Shown here piece by piece: positions 14,747-25,239 of a stretch of 55,084 nucleotides of DNA. The notes beneath the pieces were generated by a model. The model did not search any database. It saw nothing but the letters and a program-made list of their open reading frames with translations, and was not told where the DNA came from. Both the position numbers and the translations under genes were made by a program. The DNA is from Bacillota bacterium (GTDB lineage: Bacteria > Bacillota > Sulfobacillia > Sulfobacillales > Sulfobacillaceae). Each line of letters opens with the position of its first letter. The first letter of the stretch is position 1. The stretch lies in contig JAJZZA010000016.1 in the NCBI GenBank assembly GCA_021797825.1, positions 1 through 55,084 on the forward strand, written 5' to 3'.

Positions 14747-16470
14747 AACAGCTGCTGGCGACCTTAAACCCCTATCGCGTCCGCATCGCGGTGATTGTGG
14801 GTCTCCTATTTATCCAGGCGCTCACCACGCTCTACCTTCCCGAGCTTATGTCTAAAATTGTGGACAACGGCGTCATTACGGGCAACATGCGCTATGTGGC
14901 CGGGGTCGGAGAGTTTATGCTGGGGGTGACCCTGCTCAGCGTGTTGTGTGCGGTCACGGCGGGTTTGTTGGCATCCAAGACGTCCGCCGCTTTTGGAAAA
15001 ATTCTCCGCCGCCGGGTGTTCGCCCAGGTGCAAACCTTTATGCCCAAGGACTTTGAGCAATTGGGCACCTCCTCGTTGACCGTCCGCACCACCAACGACA
15101 TTATGCAGGTCCAGCAATTCGTCAATATGCTGTTGCGGATGATGGTCATGGCTCCCCTTATGGCGGTCGGCGGCATCATTATGGCCATCTATACCGATGC
15201 GCGCCTGTCGCTGATTGTTCTCATCATTATGCCAATCTTGGCCATCACCATCTATCAGGTGCTTGGCCGCAGCGTCGCTCTTTTTCACATGATGCAAAGC
15301 AAGGTAGACGATCTTAACCGCGTGTTGCGCGAACACCTGACCGGTGTGCGCGTGATTCGCTCGTTTGACCGGACCGACTATGAACTGGGCCGGTTTAACG
15401 ACGCCAATATCGCGCTGACCGCCGTGTCGGTGCGGGTTTATCAGATTATGGCGGCCCTCATGCCCATCTTGATGCTCACCATGAATTTTTCCACGCTGGC
15501 CATCATCTGGTTTGGCGGGAAACTCGTGAGTGGCGGTACCATGCAAATCGGCAGCCTGATGGCGTTCATCCAGTATGTCACGCAACTGATGTTTTCCGTC
15601 ATGATGGTGTCCGCCATGTTCTTTATGGTCCCGCGCGCCGAGGCCTCCGCCCAGCGGATAAACGAAGTGCTGGCCATCAGTCCGACCGTCAACAATCCCC
15701 CGCAGCCCAGCGCACCTGGGCGAACCCGCGGTCATGTCGAATTTGAAGACGTCACGTTCCGCTATCCGGGCGCGCAGACGGCTGTGCTCTCGCACATTTC
15801 GTTTCGTTTAAAGCCGGGACAGATGACCGCGCTGATCGGCGGCACCGGTTCGGGAAAGACCACGCTCATCAGCCTGATTCCCCGTCTGGCGGACGCCAGC
15901 AGCGGACGCGTGCTGGTTGACGGGGTGGATGTGCGGGCCCTGGACCAACGCGTGCTTCGGCAAAAAATCGGTTACGCCCCCCAATCCGCTGTGCTGTTTT
16001 CGGGGTCGGTGGCCGAAAACATCCGCTTCGGCAACCCTGACGCCTCCCTTCAGCACGTCCAACTGGCAGCGGAGATTGCCCAAGCCAACGAATTCATCGA
16101 GCGTCTGCCCGGAGGGTTTGACTCCATGATTTCCCAGGGCGGCGCCAATCTTTCCGGCGGACAGAAACATCGTCTGGCGATGGCCCGGGCGTTAGTCAGA
16201 AAGGCTGAAATCTATATTTTCGATGACACCTTTTCCGCCCTGGATTACAAGACGGATGCACGGCTGCGCGCTGCCCTCCACCAGGCAACGAGGGATGCCA
16301 CCGTGCTGATTGTGTCTCAGCGGGTCAGCGCGGTAAGGGATGCCGATCAGATTATCGTGCTCGATGACGGGGTGTTGGCGGGCGTCGGCACGCATCAGGA
16401 GCTGATGGACTCGTCGGAGACCTACCGGCAAATTGTCACTTCCCAGCGGACCGAGGAGGGCACGGCATGA
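14743..16470 (+). CDS. ABC exporter half-transporter, subunit with Asp in place of the catalytic Glu
   Basis: The 575-residue protein has six membrane helices (residues 1-300) and an ATPase domain. Walker A is GGTGSGKTT (near 367), the signature is an intact LSGGQ, and Walker B is IYIFDDTFSALD. The residue after the Walker B aspartate, normally Glu, is Asp. In heterodimeric exporters such as BmrCD, LmrCD and TM287/288 one subunit has exactly this change and makes the degenerate nucleotide site. It overlaps marR and the partner gene by ATGA at each junction. The likely role is drug or lipid export across the cytoplasmic membrane. Confidence 0.93.
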   Translation: MKQLLATLNPYRVRIAVIVGLLFIQALTTLYLPELMSKIVDNGVITGNMRYVAGVGEFMLGVTLLSVLCAVTAGLLASKTSAAFGKILRRRVFAQVQTFMPKDFEQLGTSSLTVRTTNDIMQVQQFVNMLLRMMVMAPLMAVGGIIMAIYTDARLSLIVLIIMPILAITIYQVLGRSVALFHMMQSKVDDLNRVLREHLTGVRVIRSFDRTDYELGRFNDANIALTAVSVRVYQIMAALMPILMLTMNFSTLAIIWFGGKLVSGGTMQIGSLMAFIQYVTQLMFSVMMVSAMFFMVPRAEASAQRINEVLAISPTVNNPPQPSAPGRTRGHVEFEDVTFRYPGAQTAVLSHISFRLKPGQMTALIGGTGSGKTTLISLIPRLADASSGRVLVDGVDVRALDQRVLRQKIGYAPQSAVLFSGSVAENIRFGNPDASLQHVQLAAEIAQANEFIERLPGGFDSMISQGGANLSGGQKHRLAMARALVRKAEIYIFDDTFSALDYKTDARLRAALHQATRDATVLIVSQRVSAVRDADQIIVLDDGVLAGVGTHQELMDSSETYRQIVTSQRTEEGTA

Positions 16471-18344
16471 GTATCAAAGACAGCCGGGACAACGCGGCGC
16501 CACTGCGGATGGGATTGTTCGGGGGCGCAGCCGGACTCGCCGTGCCGGTCGAGCCGCCCAAGCATTTCAAGGAAACCTTGCTGCGCCTCTTGCAATATTT
16601 TAGGCCGTATCGCATCCGCCTGCTGCTGGTCCTGATTGCCACCAGTTTCGGCACCCTGTTTTCAATTCTCGGGCCCAAACTTATGGGCAGCGCCACCACC
16701 GATTTGTATGTCGGGATCACGGCAAAACTGAAGGGACTGCCCGGGTCGGGCGTCAATTTCCCGGAGATTCTGCGCCTGCTGGCGGTCCTCGCAATCCTCT
16801 ACCTATTGAGTTCACTCTTCGGCTACTTTCAGCAGTACGTCATGGCCGGCGTGGCTCAGCGTGCGGTCTACAACCTGCGCAAACAGGTCAACCAGAAGTT
16901 GACGCGGCTTCCCATCAGCTATTTTGACCGACACCCCCACGGCGAAATCATGAGCCGCTTTGTCAATGATTTCGACAACATCAGCAGCACCTTGCAGCAA
17001 AGCCTGACGCAGTTGATCCAGTCGGTCATCACGTTTGTCGGGGTGATCGTGATGATGCTGACCATCAGTCCGTTAATGACAGTGGCCGTGGCCGCCACCC
17101 TGCCTTTAAGCGTCTTGGTGACCAAGACCATTGCCACCCGCGCACAAGCCTACTTCTTAAGCCGGCAGCGATCGCTGGGCGAGCTAAACGGCCACATTGA
17201 AGAGATGTACACGGGTCACCAGATTGTCAAAGCCTTCGGCCGCGAGGAGCAGGCGCTGACCCAGTTTGATGACATCAACGAGCGGCTTTACGATTCGAGC
17301 TGGAAGGCGCAGTTCGTCACCGGCATCATCATGCCGCTGATGAATTTCATCGGTAACCTCGGCTATGTGCTGGTCAGTGTTCTGGGCGGCATCCTCGTCA
17401 TCCAACACCGGATCCAGATAGGCGACATTCTGGCGTTCATTCAATATGCGCGGCAGTTTTCGCAGCCGATCACCCAACTTTCCAGCATCTCCAACGTGAT
17501 CCAATCGACCATGGCGTCTGCCGAGCGCGTCTTCGAAATCCTCGACGAAACCGAAGAGACGAACGGGGCCGACAGCGAGGTGGTGGACATCCCCCAGGGC
17601 GCCATCGCCTGGCATCATGTGCACTTTCGTTATGACCCGGACGTGCCGTTGATTGAAGACATGAACATTGAGGCGCAGCCCGGCCAGACCGTGGCCATCG
17701 TCGGCCCGACCGGGGCTGGCAAGACCACCTTGGTCAATTTGATGATGCGATTTTACGAGCTAAACGCCGGGACGATTACCATCGACGGCATCAGCGTAAC
17801 CCGCCTGGCCCGCGACCACCTGCACCGGTGGTTCGGCATGGTGTTGCAGGACACCTGGCTGTTTTACGGCACGATTCGCGACAACATCGCCTACGGTCGG
17901 GCCAATGCCAGCGACGTCGAGGTGGTTAAGGCGGCCCAGGCCGCCCAGGCCGACCATTTCATCCGCACCTTGCCCGATGGCTATGACACCCTGCTCAATG
18001 AAGAGGCGTCCAACATCTCGCAAGGGCAAAAACAACTCTTAACGATTGCCCGCGCCATTCTCGCCGATCCCCCCATCCTCATTTTGGACGAGGCCACCAG
18101 CAGCGTGGATCCTCGCACCGAAGTGCTGATTCAGCATGCGATGGATGAACTGATGAAAGGGCGCACCAGCTTTGTCATTGCCCATCGGCTGTCAACTATC
18201 CGCGATGCCGACCTTATTGTCGTCATGGACCACGGCCAGGTGATCGAGCAGGGTACCCATCCGCAACTGCTGGCGCAAAGAGGCTTTTATGCCGAGCTTT
18301 ATCGCAGCCAGTTCGCGCATCAGCATGACAGCCTGGTGGTTTGA
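16467..18344 (+). CDS. ABC exporter half-transporter, subunit with degenerate signature motif
   Basis: The 625-residue partner has a longer N-terminal lead of about 40 residues, six membrane helices and an ATPase domain. Walker A is GPTGAGKTT, Walker B is ILILDEATSSVD with the catalytic Glu, and the H-loop lies in IAHRLSTI. The signature is ISQGQ instead of LSGGQ. This pairs with the Asp variant in the first subunit. The intact catalytic site would combine this subunit's Walker motifs with the partner's LSGGQ, and the other site would be degenerate. The genes overlap by four bases, fitting one-to-one assembly. Confidence 0.93.
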   Translation: MSIKDSRDNAAPLRMGLFGGAAGLAVPVEPPKHFKETLLRLLQYFRPYRIRLLLVLIATSFGTLFSILGPKLMGSATTDLYVGITAKLKGLPGSGVNFPEILRLLAVLAILYLLSSLFGYFQQYVMAGVAQRAVYNLRKQVNQKLTRLPISYFDRHPHGEIMSRFVNDFDNISSTLQQSLTQLIQSVITFVGVIVMMLTISPLMTVAVAATLPLSVLVTKTIATRAQAYFLSRQRSLGELNGHIEEMYTGHQIVKAFGREEQALTQFDDINERLYDSSWKAQFVTGIIMPLMNFIGNLGYVLVSVLGGILVIQHRIQIGDILAFIQYARQFSQPITQLSSISNVIQSTMASAERVFEILDETEETNGADSEVVDIPQGAIAWHHVHFRYDPDVPLIEDMNIEAQPGQTVAIVGPTGAGKTTLVNLMMRFYELNAGTITIDGISVTRLARDHLHRWFGMVLQDTWLFYGTIRDNIAYGRANASDVEVVKAAQAAQADHFIRTLPDGYDTLLNEEASNISQGQKQLLTIARAILADPPILILDEATSSVDPRTEVLIQHAMDELMKGRTSFVIAHRLSTIRDADLIVVMDHGQVIEQGTHPQLLAQRGFYAELYRSQFAHQHDSLVV

Positions 18345-18372
18345 CGGCGGGGAGGCGTGGTCCAGGCCGTTT

Positions 18373-18387
18373 GGGCAGCCGCTGCCC
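18373..18387. repeat. Short perfect inverted repeat after the ABC operon
   Basis: GGGCAG and CTGCCC flank a three-base CCG loop. It lies 29 bases past the ABC operon stop. No run of T follows, so it is at most a weak terminator candidate. Confidence 0.3.
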
Positions 18388-18511
18388 GCCGGTCGGAATA
18401 TTCGGAGCCTGCCCGCGCCCCGGCCGTCCCGCGCTCGGCAAGGAACGGACCAGCCGATTGCCGGTTTTCGGGCCGTTTCTCTGCCTTGCCCGTCGCGTTT
18501 GACGCGCCGAG

Positions 18512-19081
18512 TCAATTGTCGCCCGACACGGAAAACAGCGGCAACCGCTGACGGGCGACGGCGAGCCACACCCAGAGGGCTGACAGCACGCCAAATCCCG
18601 CCCCGACCGCCGCATTCGGAATAGGCGCCAGCAACAGCAGGCCGACCCCGACGGAGGCCCAGGGGATAAGGCGGGCCGCGACAAAATGAAAGCAATGATG
18701 CTCTTTGGCCGCCATCACGGCGGACGCGGACAAAACCCCCGCCCATCCGCCGAGCGGCCACCAGACCATCGCCAGCAGGCCAACCGCCGCCAATCCCCGC
18801 ACCAACCAGCGCCACTCCCGCAGCCACACCAAAAAGCTCCAGGCCGCCACCCATACCGAGAGGCTCGACAGCCATTGGCCGGCCTCTAGCATCCCCGCCT
18901 GTCCGCTTAACCGTCCCGCCGCCTCGATCGCGAAACTGGCGGCCATCGCCAGCAGTGCCATCCGATAGATGCGATCGCGCCGTGCCGGGTAGGGCGGCAT
19001 CACTATCCCCGGCGGCGGTTTCATATGCTGCACCGCCTTCTTTATTCGCTGTTCATCCTGCGGCCGTTTCCCCGTGTTCAT
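18512..19081 (-). CDS. Integral membrane protein of unknown function
   Basis: The product has 189 residues. After a polar, basic N terminus (about 35 residues) come roughly six hydrophobic segments. A conserved-looking motif, AAKEHHCFHFVAARLIPW, lies near residue 125 and recalls uncharacterised membrane families of the DUF2301 kind; I am not certain of that match. ATG 19081 overlaps the polymerase stop as ATGA and is preceded by AGGGGAG, so the two genes are cotranslated. No function is assigned. Confidence 0.62.
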   Translation of the reverse strand: MNTGKRPQDEQRIKKAVQHMKPPPGIVMPPYPARRDRIYRMALLAMAASFAIEAAGRLSGQAGMLEAGQWLSSLSVWVAAWSFLVWLREWRWLVRGLAAVGLLAMVWWPLGGWAGVLSASAVMAAKEHHCFHFVAARLIPWASVGVGLLLLAPIPNAAVGAGFGVLSALWVWLAVARQRLPLFSVSGDN

Positions 19082-21900
19082 GGCGTTCTCCCCTTTGGTC
19101 CATCATCAGCCCGCAGGCGCGCGGTCGCCCGGCGGATCACCCGACGGCCCGCGCCCGTCACCCCGTCCATCTGCTTGATGGCGTCGATTAGCCGCCATCC
19201 GCCATCCACCCCAACCCCAGGCACCATCCGGCCGCGACTGCTGGCGCCAACCGCCAGCAGCAGGCCGAGGTCCCCCGGGTGCGCCGCCGCCACCGCTGGC
19301 AGCCGTTTCACCCACTTCGCCCCATCCGTTCGAGAATCCAAGCGGACAATCACCGGGCCATCGGCGACCGGCCACTCAAAACCAAAACTGTCGGCGAACC
19401 GGATGACGGCCGGCTCGTTCGGGGACCGGCTGTCCTCAAACCAGGAGAGCTGTTGACGCTGGCTTTGCCCGGGCAGCCCCGCCAGCGCACCGGCCGCTTC
19501 CAGCGCTTGCAACGCACGGGCGGGAAGCCGGTGTCCGACCCGTCGCTCAAAGTCGGCCACATCGGAAAACGGTCCGCTTGCCCGCGCCTCGACAATCCAG
19601 TTCGCAGCTCCCGCTCCGAGCCCCTTGACGAGTTCCAGGCCCGCGCGGAGCGCATCCGCTTCGGCGGCGAACCCCACCGCACTCCGGTTGACATGGGGAA
19701 GCAGCACCCGAAACCCTTGTCCGATGGCTGCGGCCATTTCCTCCGACAGCCGGTCGCTGCTCGGCAGACTGGACAATTCGCCGCACCAAAACGCCAAAGG
19801 CCAATGCGCTTTGAGATAAGCCATGTAGTAGCTCAGCAACCCGTAGGAGGCCGCGTGCGACTTGTTGAACCCATAGTCGGCGAAGGCGCCGATGGCCTGC
19901 CAGATGCGTTCGGCTTCGGTCGCGCCAAAACCCGCGGCCAGCAGGCGGGATTTAAGCCGTTCGGCTTCTTGGGCCATCATCTGGTGATCTTTTTTGGACA
20001 CCGCCCGGCGAAACAAATCGGCCTCCGCCAGCGTATAGCCAGCCAACTGGCGAACCACTTGCATCAACTGCTCTTGATACAGCAAGACGCCATAGGTGTC
20101 GGCGCAGATTCGCGCCACGGGATCGTTGGGCACGGCTTGCCGTCCCTGTCGGCGGGCCAAAAACTGGCCAATCGCATCCATGGGGCCCGGTCGATACAAA
20201 GCCACCACCGCCATCACTTCTTCCAGACCGTTGGGCTGCATCTGCCGCAGCAGGTCTTTCACGCCGTGTCCATCCAATTGAAAGACGCCGTCGGTATCGC
20301 CCCGCCCGAGCAAACCGAGCGCCCGCCGGTCCCGCGGATCCAGCCGATTGGGATCCAAAGGCAAAACGCCCGCACTCTCCTCAATTCTGCGGATAGTGGT
20401 CAACGTGCGCAATCCAAGCAGGTCCAGTTTTAGAAATCCCAGTCGCTCCACCGCGCCCATCTCCATCTGGGTCAACAAGCGGCCCTCGTGGTCGGGTTCG
20501 CAGGGAAGCCAGCGGGCGAGCGGTTCCGGCGCGATCACCACGCCCGCGGCATGCGTCGACCGATGGCGCGGGCATCCTTCCAAAGCCAGCGCAATTTCCG
20601 TCCATTCTGCCGGGCCGCCCCGTTGCAAGATGGCTGCGGCCAGTTCCTGGCGGCGATCCGCCAGGCGGTCGGAGACGCTTAGGTGCAACATCTCCAGGAT
20701 GGCATTCACGCGCTCCAGGGGTTGTCGCAAGGCACGGCCCGCGTCACGAACCGCGGCGCGTGCGCCGAACGTGCCGAACGTGCCGATTTGCGCCACGCGG
20801 TCCACACCCCACCTGGCCCGGAGATAATCGAGCAGTTCCCCGCGCCGTTCATCCTCGAAATCCAGATCAATGTCGGGCATATTGCGGCGAGCGGGGTTCA
20901 GGAATCGCTCGAACAACAGCCCGTAGCGCATCGGATCAACCGCCGTGATGCCCAACGCGTAGGCCACCAGGGACCCGGCGGACGATCCCCGGCCGGGGCC
21001 GACCCGAATCCCGCGGCGCTGGGCTTCCGTGACCAGATCCCCCACCATCAAGAAGTAGCCGGCGAACCCGAGTTGTCCGATAATGGCCAATTCGTCGGCC
21101 GCGCGCCGCTTCACCGAATCCTCGACCCGCCCGAACCGATTCGCCAACCCGACGCCGACCCGTCCCGCCAGCCGCGCCAGCAGGTCATCCGGGGTTCCGT
21201 CGCCGGGAAGCCGCGGAACCGGCTCCGGCAGAACACGCGGCGGGGGAGAGGCATAAAACAGTGACGCATCGTCATGGCGGGCGCGCGCCAGCCACTCGCT
21301 CTGGGCAATCTCCGGGCCCACCTGGCCCTCGGGCTCATGGCCGCCAATGGCGGTCAGCACCTCATAGGCCCGGCGGTCGGCCGGGTCGGCGTAACGCACA
21401 CCCCAAGCCGGCAGCCATCGCCAGCCTTGGCGGACGGCCGACGCTGGCCATGCGTCGCCCGCGCCGAGTTCGACCACGCGGTGGCCAAAACCGGACAACA
21501 GCGCCTGGTTGGAGGGGATGAGCCACCACTCGGCATGAGGACCGGCCACCACCACCGCCAGCTCCGAAGAGACCAAATCAGCCAGCGTCCACGGACCCGG
21601 GGTTTGCGTCGAAGCGGACAACAGTCCCCATCCTTGCGGGGAACAGGCATAGAGTCGAACCAACTCCACGCTCCCGGTCGGCACCACCACCCTTCGGGTC
21701 ACACCGAGCCAAGGGTCCAGCCCAGCCGCCCGCGCCGTGCGGTCAAACAGCTCCAAACCCGCCATGGTTTCGTAATCGGCCAAGCCGACCTGTTGATAGC
21801 CGAGACGTTTCAATCGGGCCAAACCCGTGCTGGGATCCCACAGCGACCGCAAAAGCGAATAGCCGGACCAGAGGTTCAGCAACGGGATGGTCTTGGTCAT
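19078..21900 (-). CDS. dnaE: DnaE-type DNA polymerase III alpha subunit with degenerate PHP domain
   Basis: From ATG 21900 the protein has 940 residues, shorter than typical DnaE (about 1,100-1,150). The polymerase palm is intact: GPGRGSSAGSLVAYALG at 301, MPDIDLDF with Asp345 and Asp347, and KLDLLGL with Asp493. A helix-hairpin-helix region (GLGAGAANWIVEA) follows. The N-terminal PHP domain has lost its metal ligands: the usual HxH reads NLW at residues 9-11, and the usual DHG reads DYE at 42-44. The C-terminal region after the hairpins is short. The frame is open to 22155, but upstream residues are not DnaE-like. This fits an accessory polymerase without PHP proofreading. Confidence 0.88.
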   Translation of the reverse strand: MTKTIPLLNLWSGYSLLRSLWDPSTGLARLKRLGYQQVGLADYETMAGLELFDRTARAAGLDPWLGVTRRVVVPTGSVELVRLYACSPQGWGLLSASTQTPGPWTLADLVSSELAVVVAGPHAEWWLIPSNQALLSGFGHRVVELGAGDAWPASAVRQGWRWLPAWGVRYADPADRRAYEVLTAIGGHEPEGQVGPEIAQSEWLARARHDDASLFYASPPPRVLPEPVPRLPGDGTPDDLLARLAGRVGVGLANRFGRVEDSVKRRAADELAIIGQLGFAGYFLMVGDLVTEAQRRGIRVGPGRGSSAGSLVAYALGITAVDPMRYGLLFERFLNPARRNMPDIDLDFEDERRGELLDYLRARWGVDRVAQIGTFGTFGARAAVRDAGRALRQPLERVNAILEMLHLSVSDRLADRRQELAAAILQRGGPAEWTEIALALEGCPRHRSTHAAGVVIAPEPLARWLPCEPDHEGRLLTQMEMGAVERLGFLKLDLLGLRTLTTIRRIEESAGVLPLDPNRLDPRDRRALGLLGRGDTDGVFQLDGHGVKDLLRQMQPNGLEEVMAVVALYRPGPMDAIGQFLARRQGRQAVPNDPVARICADTYGVLLYQEQLMQVVRQLAGYTLAEADLFRRAVSKKDHQMMAQEAERLKSRLLAAGFGATEAERIWQAIGAFADYGFNKSHAASYGLLSYYMAYLKAHWPLAFWCGELSSLPSSDRLSEEMAAAIGQGFRVLLPHVNRSAVGFAAEADALRAGLELVKGLGAGAANWIVEARASGPFSDVADFERRVGHRLPARALQALEAAGALAGLPGQSQRQQLSWFEDSRSPNEPAVIRFADSFGFEWPVADGPVIVRLDSRTDGAKWVKRLPAVAAAHPGDLGLLLAVGASSRGRMVPGVGVDGGWRLIDAIKQMDGVTGAGRRVIRRATARLRADDGPKGRTP

Positions 21901-21947
21901 GTCCGCCACCCGCCCCTCATGACCGGAATCCTCTGCCGGCATGCGCG

Positions 21948-23768
21948 CTAGAGCCGCTGAGCCTTTTCGCGTTTGCGCAGATTGCGGTCGAGGGTGGCCT
22001 TGCGCAAGCGTACGCTTTTTGGCGTAATTTCCACCAATTCGTCGCCCTTGACATATTCCAGCGCGCCGTCCAGGGTCAACGGACGCGGGGCCGTCAGCCG
22101 AATGCTCTCTTCCGAATTGGAACTTCGCATGTTGGTGACGTGTTTCTTCTTGCACACATTCAGTTCCAAATCGGCGGGCCGGCTATTCTCCCCCACCACC
22201 ATGCCGGCATATACCGGGGTGCCAGGACTCACGAACAACACCCCCCGTTCCTGCGCGTTGTCCAGCGCATAACCGGTGGTCACTCCCGATTCGATAGCCA
22301 CCAAGGCGCCGCGCGGCACCTCTTCTAAGGCTCCGGAGTAGGGCGCATACCCTTCAAACAAGTGGTTCATAATACCATATCCCCGGGTTTGGTTGACAAA
22401 GACCGAGCGGAATCCCAGCAATCCTCGAGCCGGAATCACAAATTCCATCCGGGTTTGTCCCGGCCCCGCCTGCCCCATGGCGTTCATGGTCGCCCGGCGC
22501 GGTCCCAAGAGCTCCATCACGGTGCCGACGTGCTCATCGGGAACATCCAGAAACAGGCGTTCCATCGGTTCCTGTAGCCCATCCGGAGTCTCCCGCAAGA
22601 TGACCTCGGGCTTGGAGACCGCCATCTCGTATCCTTCTCGCCGCATCTGTTCCAGCAAGATCCCGAGATGCAATTCGCCGCGGCCCGACACCCGAAACAC
22701 TTCCGCGTCATCCGTCTCCTCCACGCGCAACGCCACATTGCGTTCCTGTTCCCTAATCAGGCGATCACGCAAGTGCCGCGAGGTGACAAACTGGCCTTCC
22801 TGCCCTGCAAACGGGCTGGTGTTGACCCCGACCAGCACCGTGAGCGTGGGCTCGTCAATTTGCAAAGGGGGCAGCAACTGGGGATTGTCGTAGTCCGTCA
22901 CGGTGTCGCCGATGGTGGCCCCTTCCAAACCCGCCACCATGACGATGTCGCCCACGGTCGCGCTCCCCATCTCCACCCGTTTTAAGCCGACCCGTCCAAA
23001 TACTTTGGTGGGACGCGCTCGCCCGATAGCCCGGTCGGGATGCGCCACGCCCACCGCCTGGCCGGGAGCCAGACGGCCCTGCCGGATCCGTCCGATAATC
23101 AGGCGCCCTAGATAGTCGTCGTGGTCCAACGTGGTCACCAGCAATTGCAATGGCCCCTCGGCGTCTCCGACGGGATGGGGAATATCGTGCAAGATGGTGT
23201 CAAACAGGGCGGATAAGGTTCCGTCCCCGCTGAGATCCGGTTGGCGCGAGGCCACACCCTGTTTGGCCGAGGCGTAGAGCACGGGAAACTCCAACTGGTC
23301 GTCGGACGCCTCGAGGTCGATGAACAATTCCAGCACCTGTTCCAATACCTCATTCGGGCGGGCTCCCTCGCGATCCATTTTGTTCAAAACCACGATCGGC
23401 TTTAAGCCTTCCTTCAGCGCCTTTTGCAACACGTAGCGGGTCTGCGGCATGGGGCCTTCGTTGGCGTCAACGACCAGCAACGCGCCATCCACCATGCTCA
23501 GGATGCGTTCCACCTCCCCGCCAAAATCCGCGTGTCCCGGGGTGTCCACAATGTTGATGGTGACATGCTGGTACCTCACCGCCGTGTTTTTGGCGAGAAT
23601 GGTGATGCCGCGTTCGCGTTCGAGATCGTTCGAGTCCATGACCCGTTCGGTCAAAGCGGTCGGATCACGGAAAATGCCACTCTGTTTAAGCATCCCGTCA
23701 ACCAGAGTGGTCTTGCCGTGATCGACGTGCGCGATTATCGCGATGTTTCGTATGTCTGTCCGTTCCAT
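21948..23768 (-). CDS. typA: Ribosome-associated GTPase TypA/BipA
   Basis: The 606-residue translational GTPase has the G1 motif AHVDHGKTT (residues 13-21), the switch region [21 protein letters not shown] (G3) and NKMD (G4), followed by EF-G-like domains and the BipA-specific C terminus. TypA binds ribosomes, aids 50S assembly and supports growth under cold or other stress. ATG 23768 follows AGGAGGAA about 14 bases upstream, slightly far. It sits between murD and the polymerase gene on the same strand, with 106 and 47 bases of spacing. Confidence 0.96.
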   Translation of the reverse strand: MERTDIRNIAIIAHVDHGKTTLVDGMLKQSGIFRDPTALTERVMDSNDLERERGITILAKNTAVRYQHVTINIVDTPGHADFGGEVERILSMVDGALLVVDANEGPMPQTRYVLQKALKEGLKPIVVLNKMDREGARPNEVLEQVLELFIDLEASDDQLEFPVLYASAKQGVASRQPDLSGDGTLSALFDTILHDIPHPVGDAEGPLQLLVTTLDHDDYLGRLIIGRIRQGRLAPGQAVGVAHPDRAIGRARPTKVFGRVGLKRVEMGSATVGDIVMVAGLEGATIGDTVTDYDNPQLLPPLQIDEPTLTVLVGVNTSPFAGQEGQFVTSRHLRDRLIREQERNVALRVEETDDAEVFRVSGRGELHLGILLEQMRREGYEMAVSKPEVILRETPDGLQEPMERLFLDVPDEHVGTVMELLGPRRATMNAMGQAGPGQTRMEFVIPARGLLGFRSVFVNQTRGYGIMNHLFEGYAPYSGALEEVPRGALVAIESGVTTGYALDNAQERGVLFVSPGTPVYAGMVVGENSRPADLELNVCKKKHVTNMRSSNSEESIRLTAPRPLTLDGALEYVKGDELVEITPKSVRLRKATLDRNLRKREKAQRL

Positions 23769-23874
23769 GCCGCTTGTCAGTTCCTCCTATACATCCCCGC
23801 ACACCCCCGGGCCCCAGCACGCACCGCGCCATTTTTCGAATCCGGGCCCATCCCTCACCATGCGTATCCATTCA

Positions 23875-25239
23875 TTATAACCCACAGGCCAAGTTGCGGA
23901 AAACCTCTCCCCGATGTTCATAATTGCGGAACATGTCATAGCTGGCCGCCGCCGGCGAGAGCAGGACGGTGTCTCCGGGCACTGCCAGGCGCCGGGCGGT
24001 TTCCACCGCTGCTTCAAACGAATCCACCAGCACAATCGGCACCGGGCTGTATGCCCGCATCGCCCCGGCGATTTTTTCCCGGGTTTGTCCGATCGCCACC
24101 ACTGCCCGCACCGAGCGGCTCGCCACGGTTCTCCCCAACAGAGCATAGTCGAGGTGTTTGTCATAACCCCCGGCAATCAGCACGATGGGACCCGGTAGCG
24201 CCGCTAGCGCGGCCGCCGTCCGCTCAGGGGTGGTAGCAATGGAATCATTGATATAAACCACCCCGGCCCGCTCGCAGACCCGCTCCAGCCGGTGCGGAAC
24301 GCCGCGAAACGTCTCCAACACCTCCCGCATCGCATCTAAATCGCCGCCGCACGACGCGACCACGGCAATCGCCGCCAAACAGTTGGCCAAGTTGTGCGCT
24401 CCCGGCAGGCGGATGGCGTCGGTGTTGACGACGGCGCGCCCGCCGTCGTCTCCGCGCCACCAAAGATGGCCGTCGGCCAGATAGGCGCCGTGCGCGATCC
24501 GCCCCTCTAAATCAAAAAACACCCGGCGGCCCGCATGGTTTTGCCACAGCGGCCCGACGGCCGCGTCCGCGTAGGGCAGCACGGCCCAATCGGCAGGGTG
24601 TTGATAGGCCAAAATCCGTTGTTTGGCGTGCGCGTACTCCGCCATCGAGCCGTGGACATCAAGGTGGTTGGGCGACAGATTGAGCAAACACGCGCCGTGC
24701 GGACTCCGCTCGACCAGTTCGAGTTGAAAACTGGACAATTCCATAACCACCCAGCTATCCTGCGTGATCCGGGACAGTTCGGGCAGCAGCGGGTTCCCAA
24801 TGTTGCCCCCCGCAAACAGCGGCCGGCTCCCGTCCCGTTTAAGCGCTTGGGCGACCAAGGTCGTGGTGGTGGTTTTGCCGGCCGAACCGGTAATACCAAT
24901 CACCGGCGCTGGGCAGGTGGCCAAGAACAGGTCGGTTTCGCAGGTTACCCGAATTCCGCGGGCCCGCAAATGCTCGATTTCCGGTCCTGATTTAGGCATG
25001 CCCGGAGTCAGGTAGACTGCCGCCAGGTCAGAGCGCGCCGCCACTTGCGCCAGATAGCCCGGGCCGGCCGCCACCTCCACCCGCCCAGCCATCCCCAGTT
25101 CCGCCAGAACGGCCCGCACTTCGGGTTCCGGCTTCTGGTCGGCCACCATCACGGTCAGCCCCTGGTTGACCAGAAACGGCACCAGGGGCTGATTATTGAC
25201 GCCCAGTCCGATGACCGCGGCCACGCCCGCGTTGGCCAT
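23875..25239 (-). CDS. murD: UDP-N-acetylmuramoylalanine--D-glutamate ligase
   Basis: The 454-residue cytoplasmic Mur ligase adds D-glutamate to UDP-MurNAc-L-Ala in peptidoglycan synthesis. It shows the N-terminal UDP-binding Rossmann domain (VIGLGVNNQPL), the ATP motif GITGSAGKTTTT near residue 115, LNLSPNHLDVHG with the Mur ligase histidine, and the C-terminal domain with INDSIATTPE. ATG 25239 directly follows the aminotransferase stop, and its ribosome site (GGAGGC) lies inside that gene, so they are coupled. It lies outside any division/cell-wall cluster visible here. Confidence 0.93.
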   Translation of the reverse strand: MANAGVAAVIGLGVNNQPLVPFLVNQGLTVMVADQKPEPEVRAVLAELGMAGRVEVAAGPGYLAQVAARSDLAAVYLTPGMPKSGPEIEHLRARGIRVTCETDLFLATCPAPVIGITGSAGKTTTTTLVAQALKRDGSRPLFAGGNIGNPLLPELSRITQDSWVVMELSSFQLELVERSPHGACLLNLSPNHLDVHGSMAEYAHAKQRILAYQHPADWAVLPYADAAVGPLWQNHAGRRVFFDLEGRIAHGAYLADGHLWWRGDDGGRAVVNTDAIRLPGAHNLANCLAAIAVVASCGGDLDAMREVLETFRGVPHRLERVCERAGVVYINDSIATTPERTAAALAALPGPIVLIAGGYDKHLDYALLGRTVASRSVRAVVAIGQTREKIAGAMRAYSPVPIVLVDSFEAAVETARRLAVPGDTVLLSPAAASYDMFRNYEHRGEVFRNLACGL

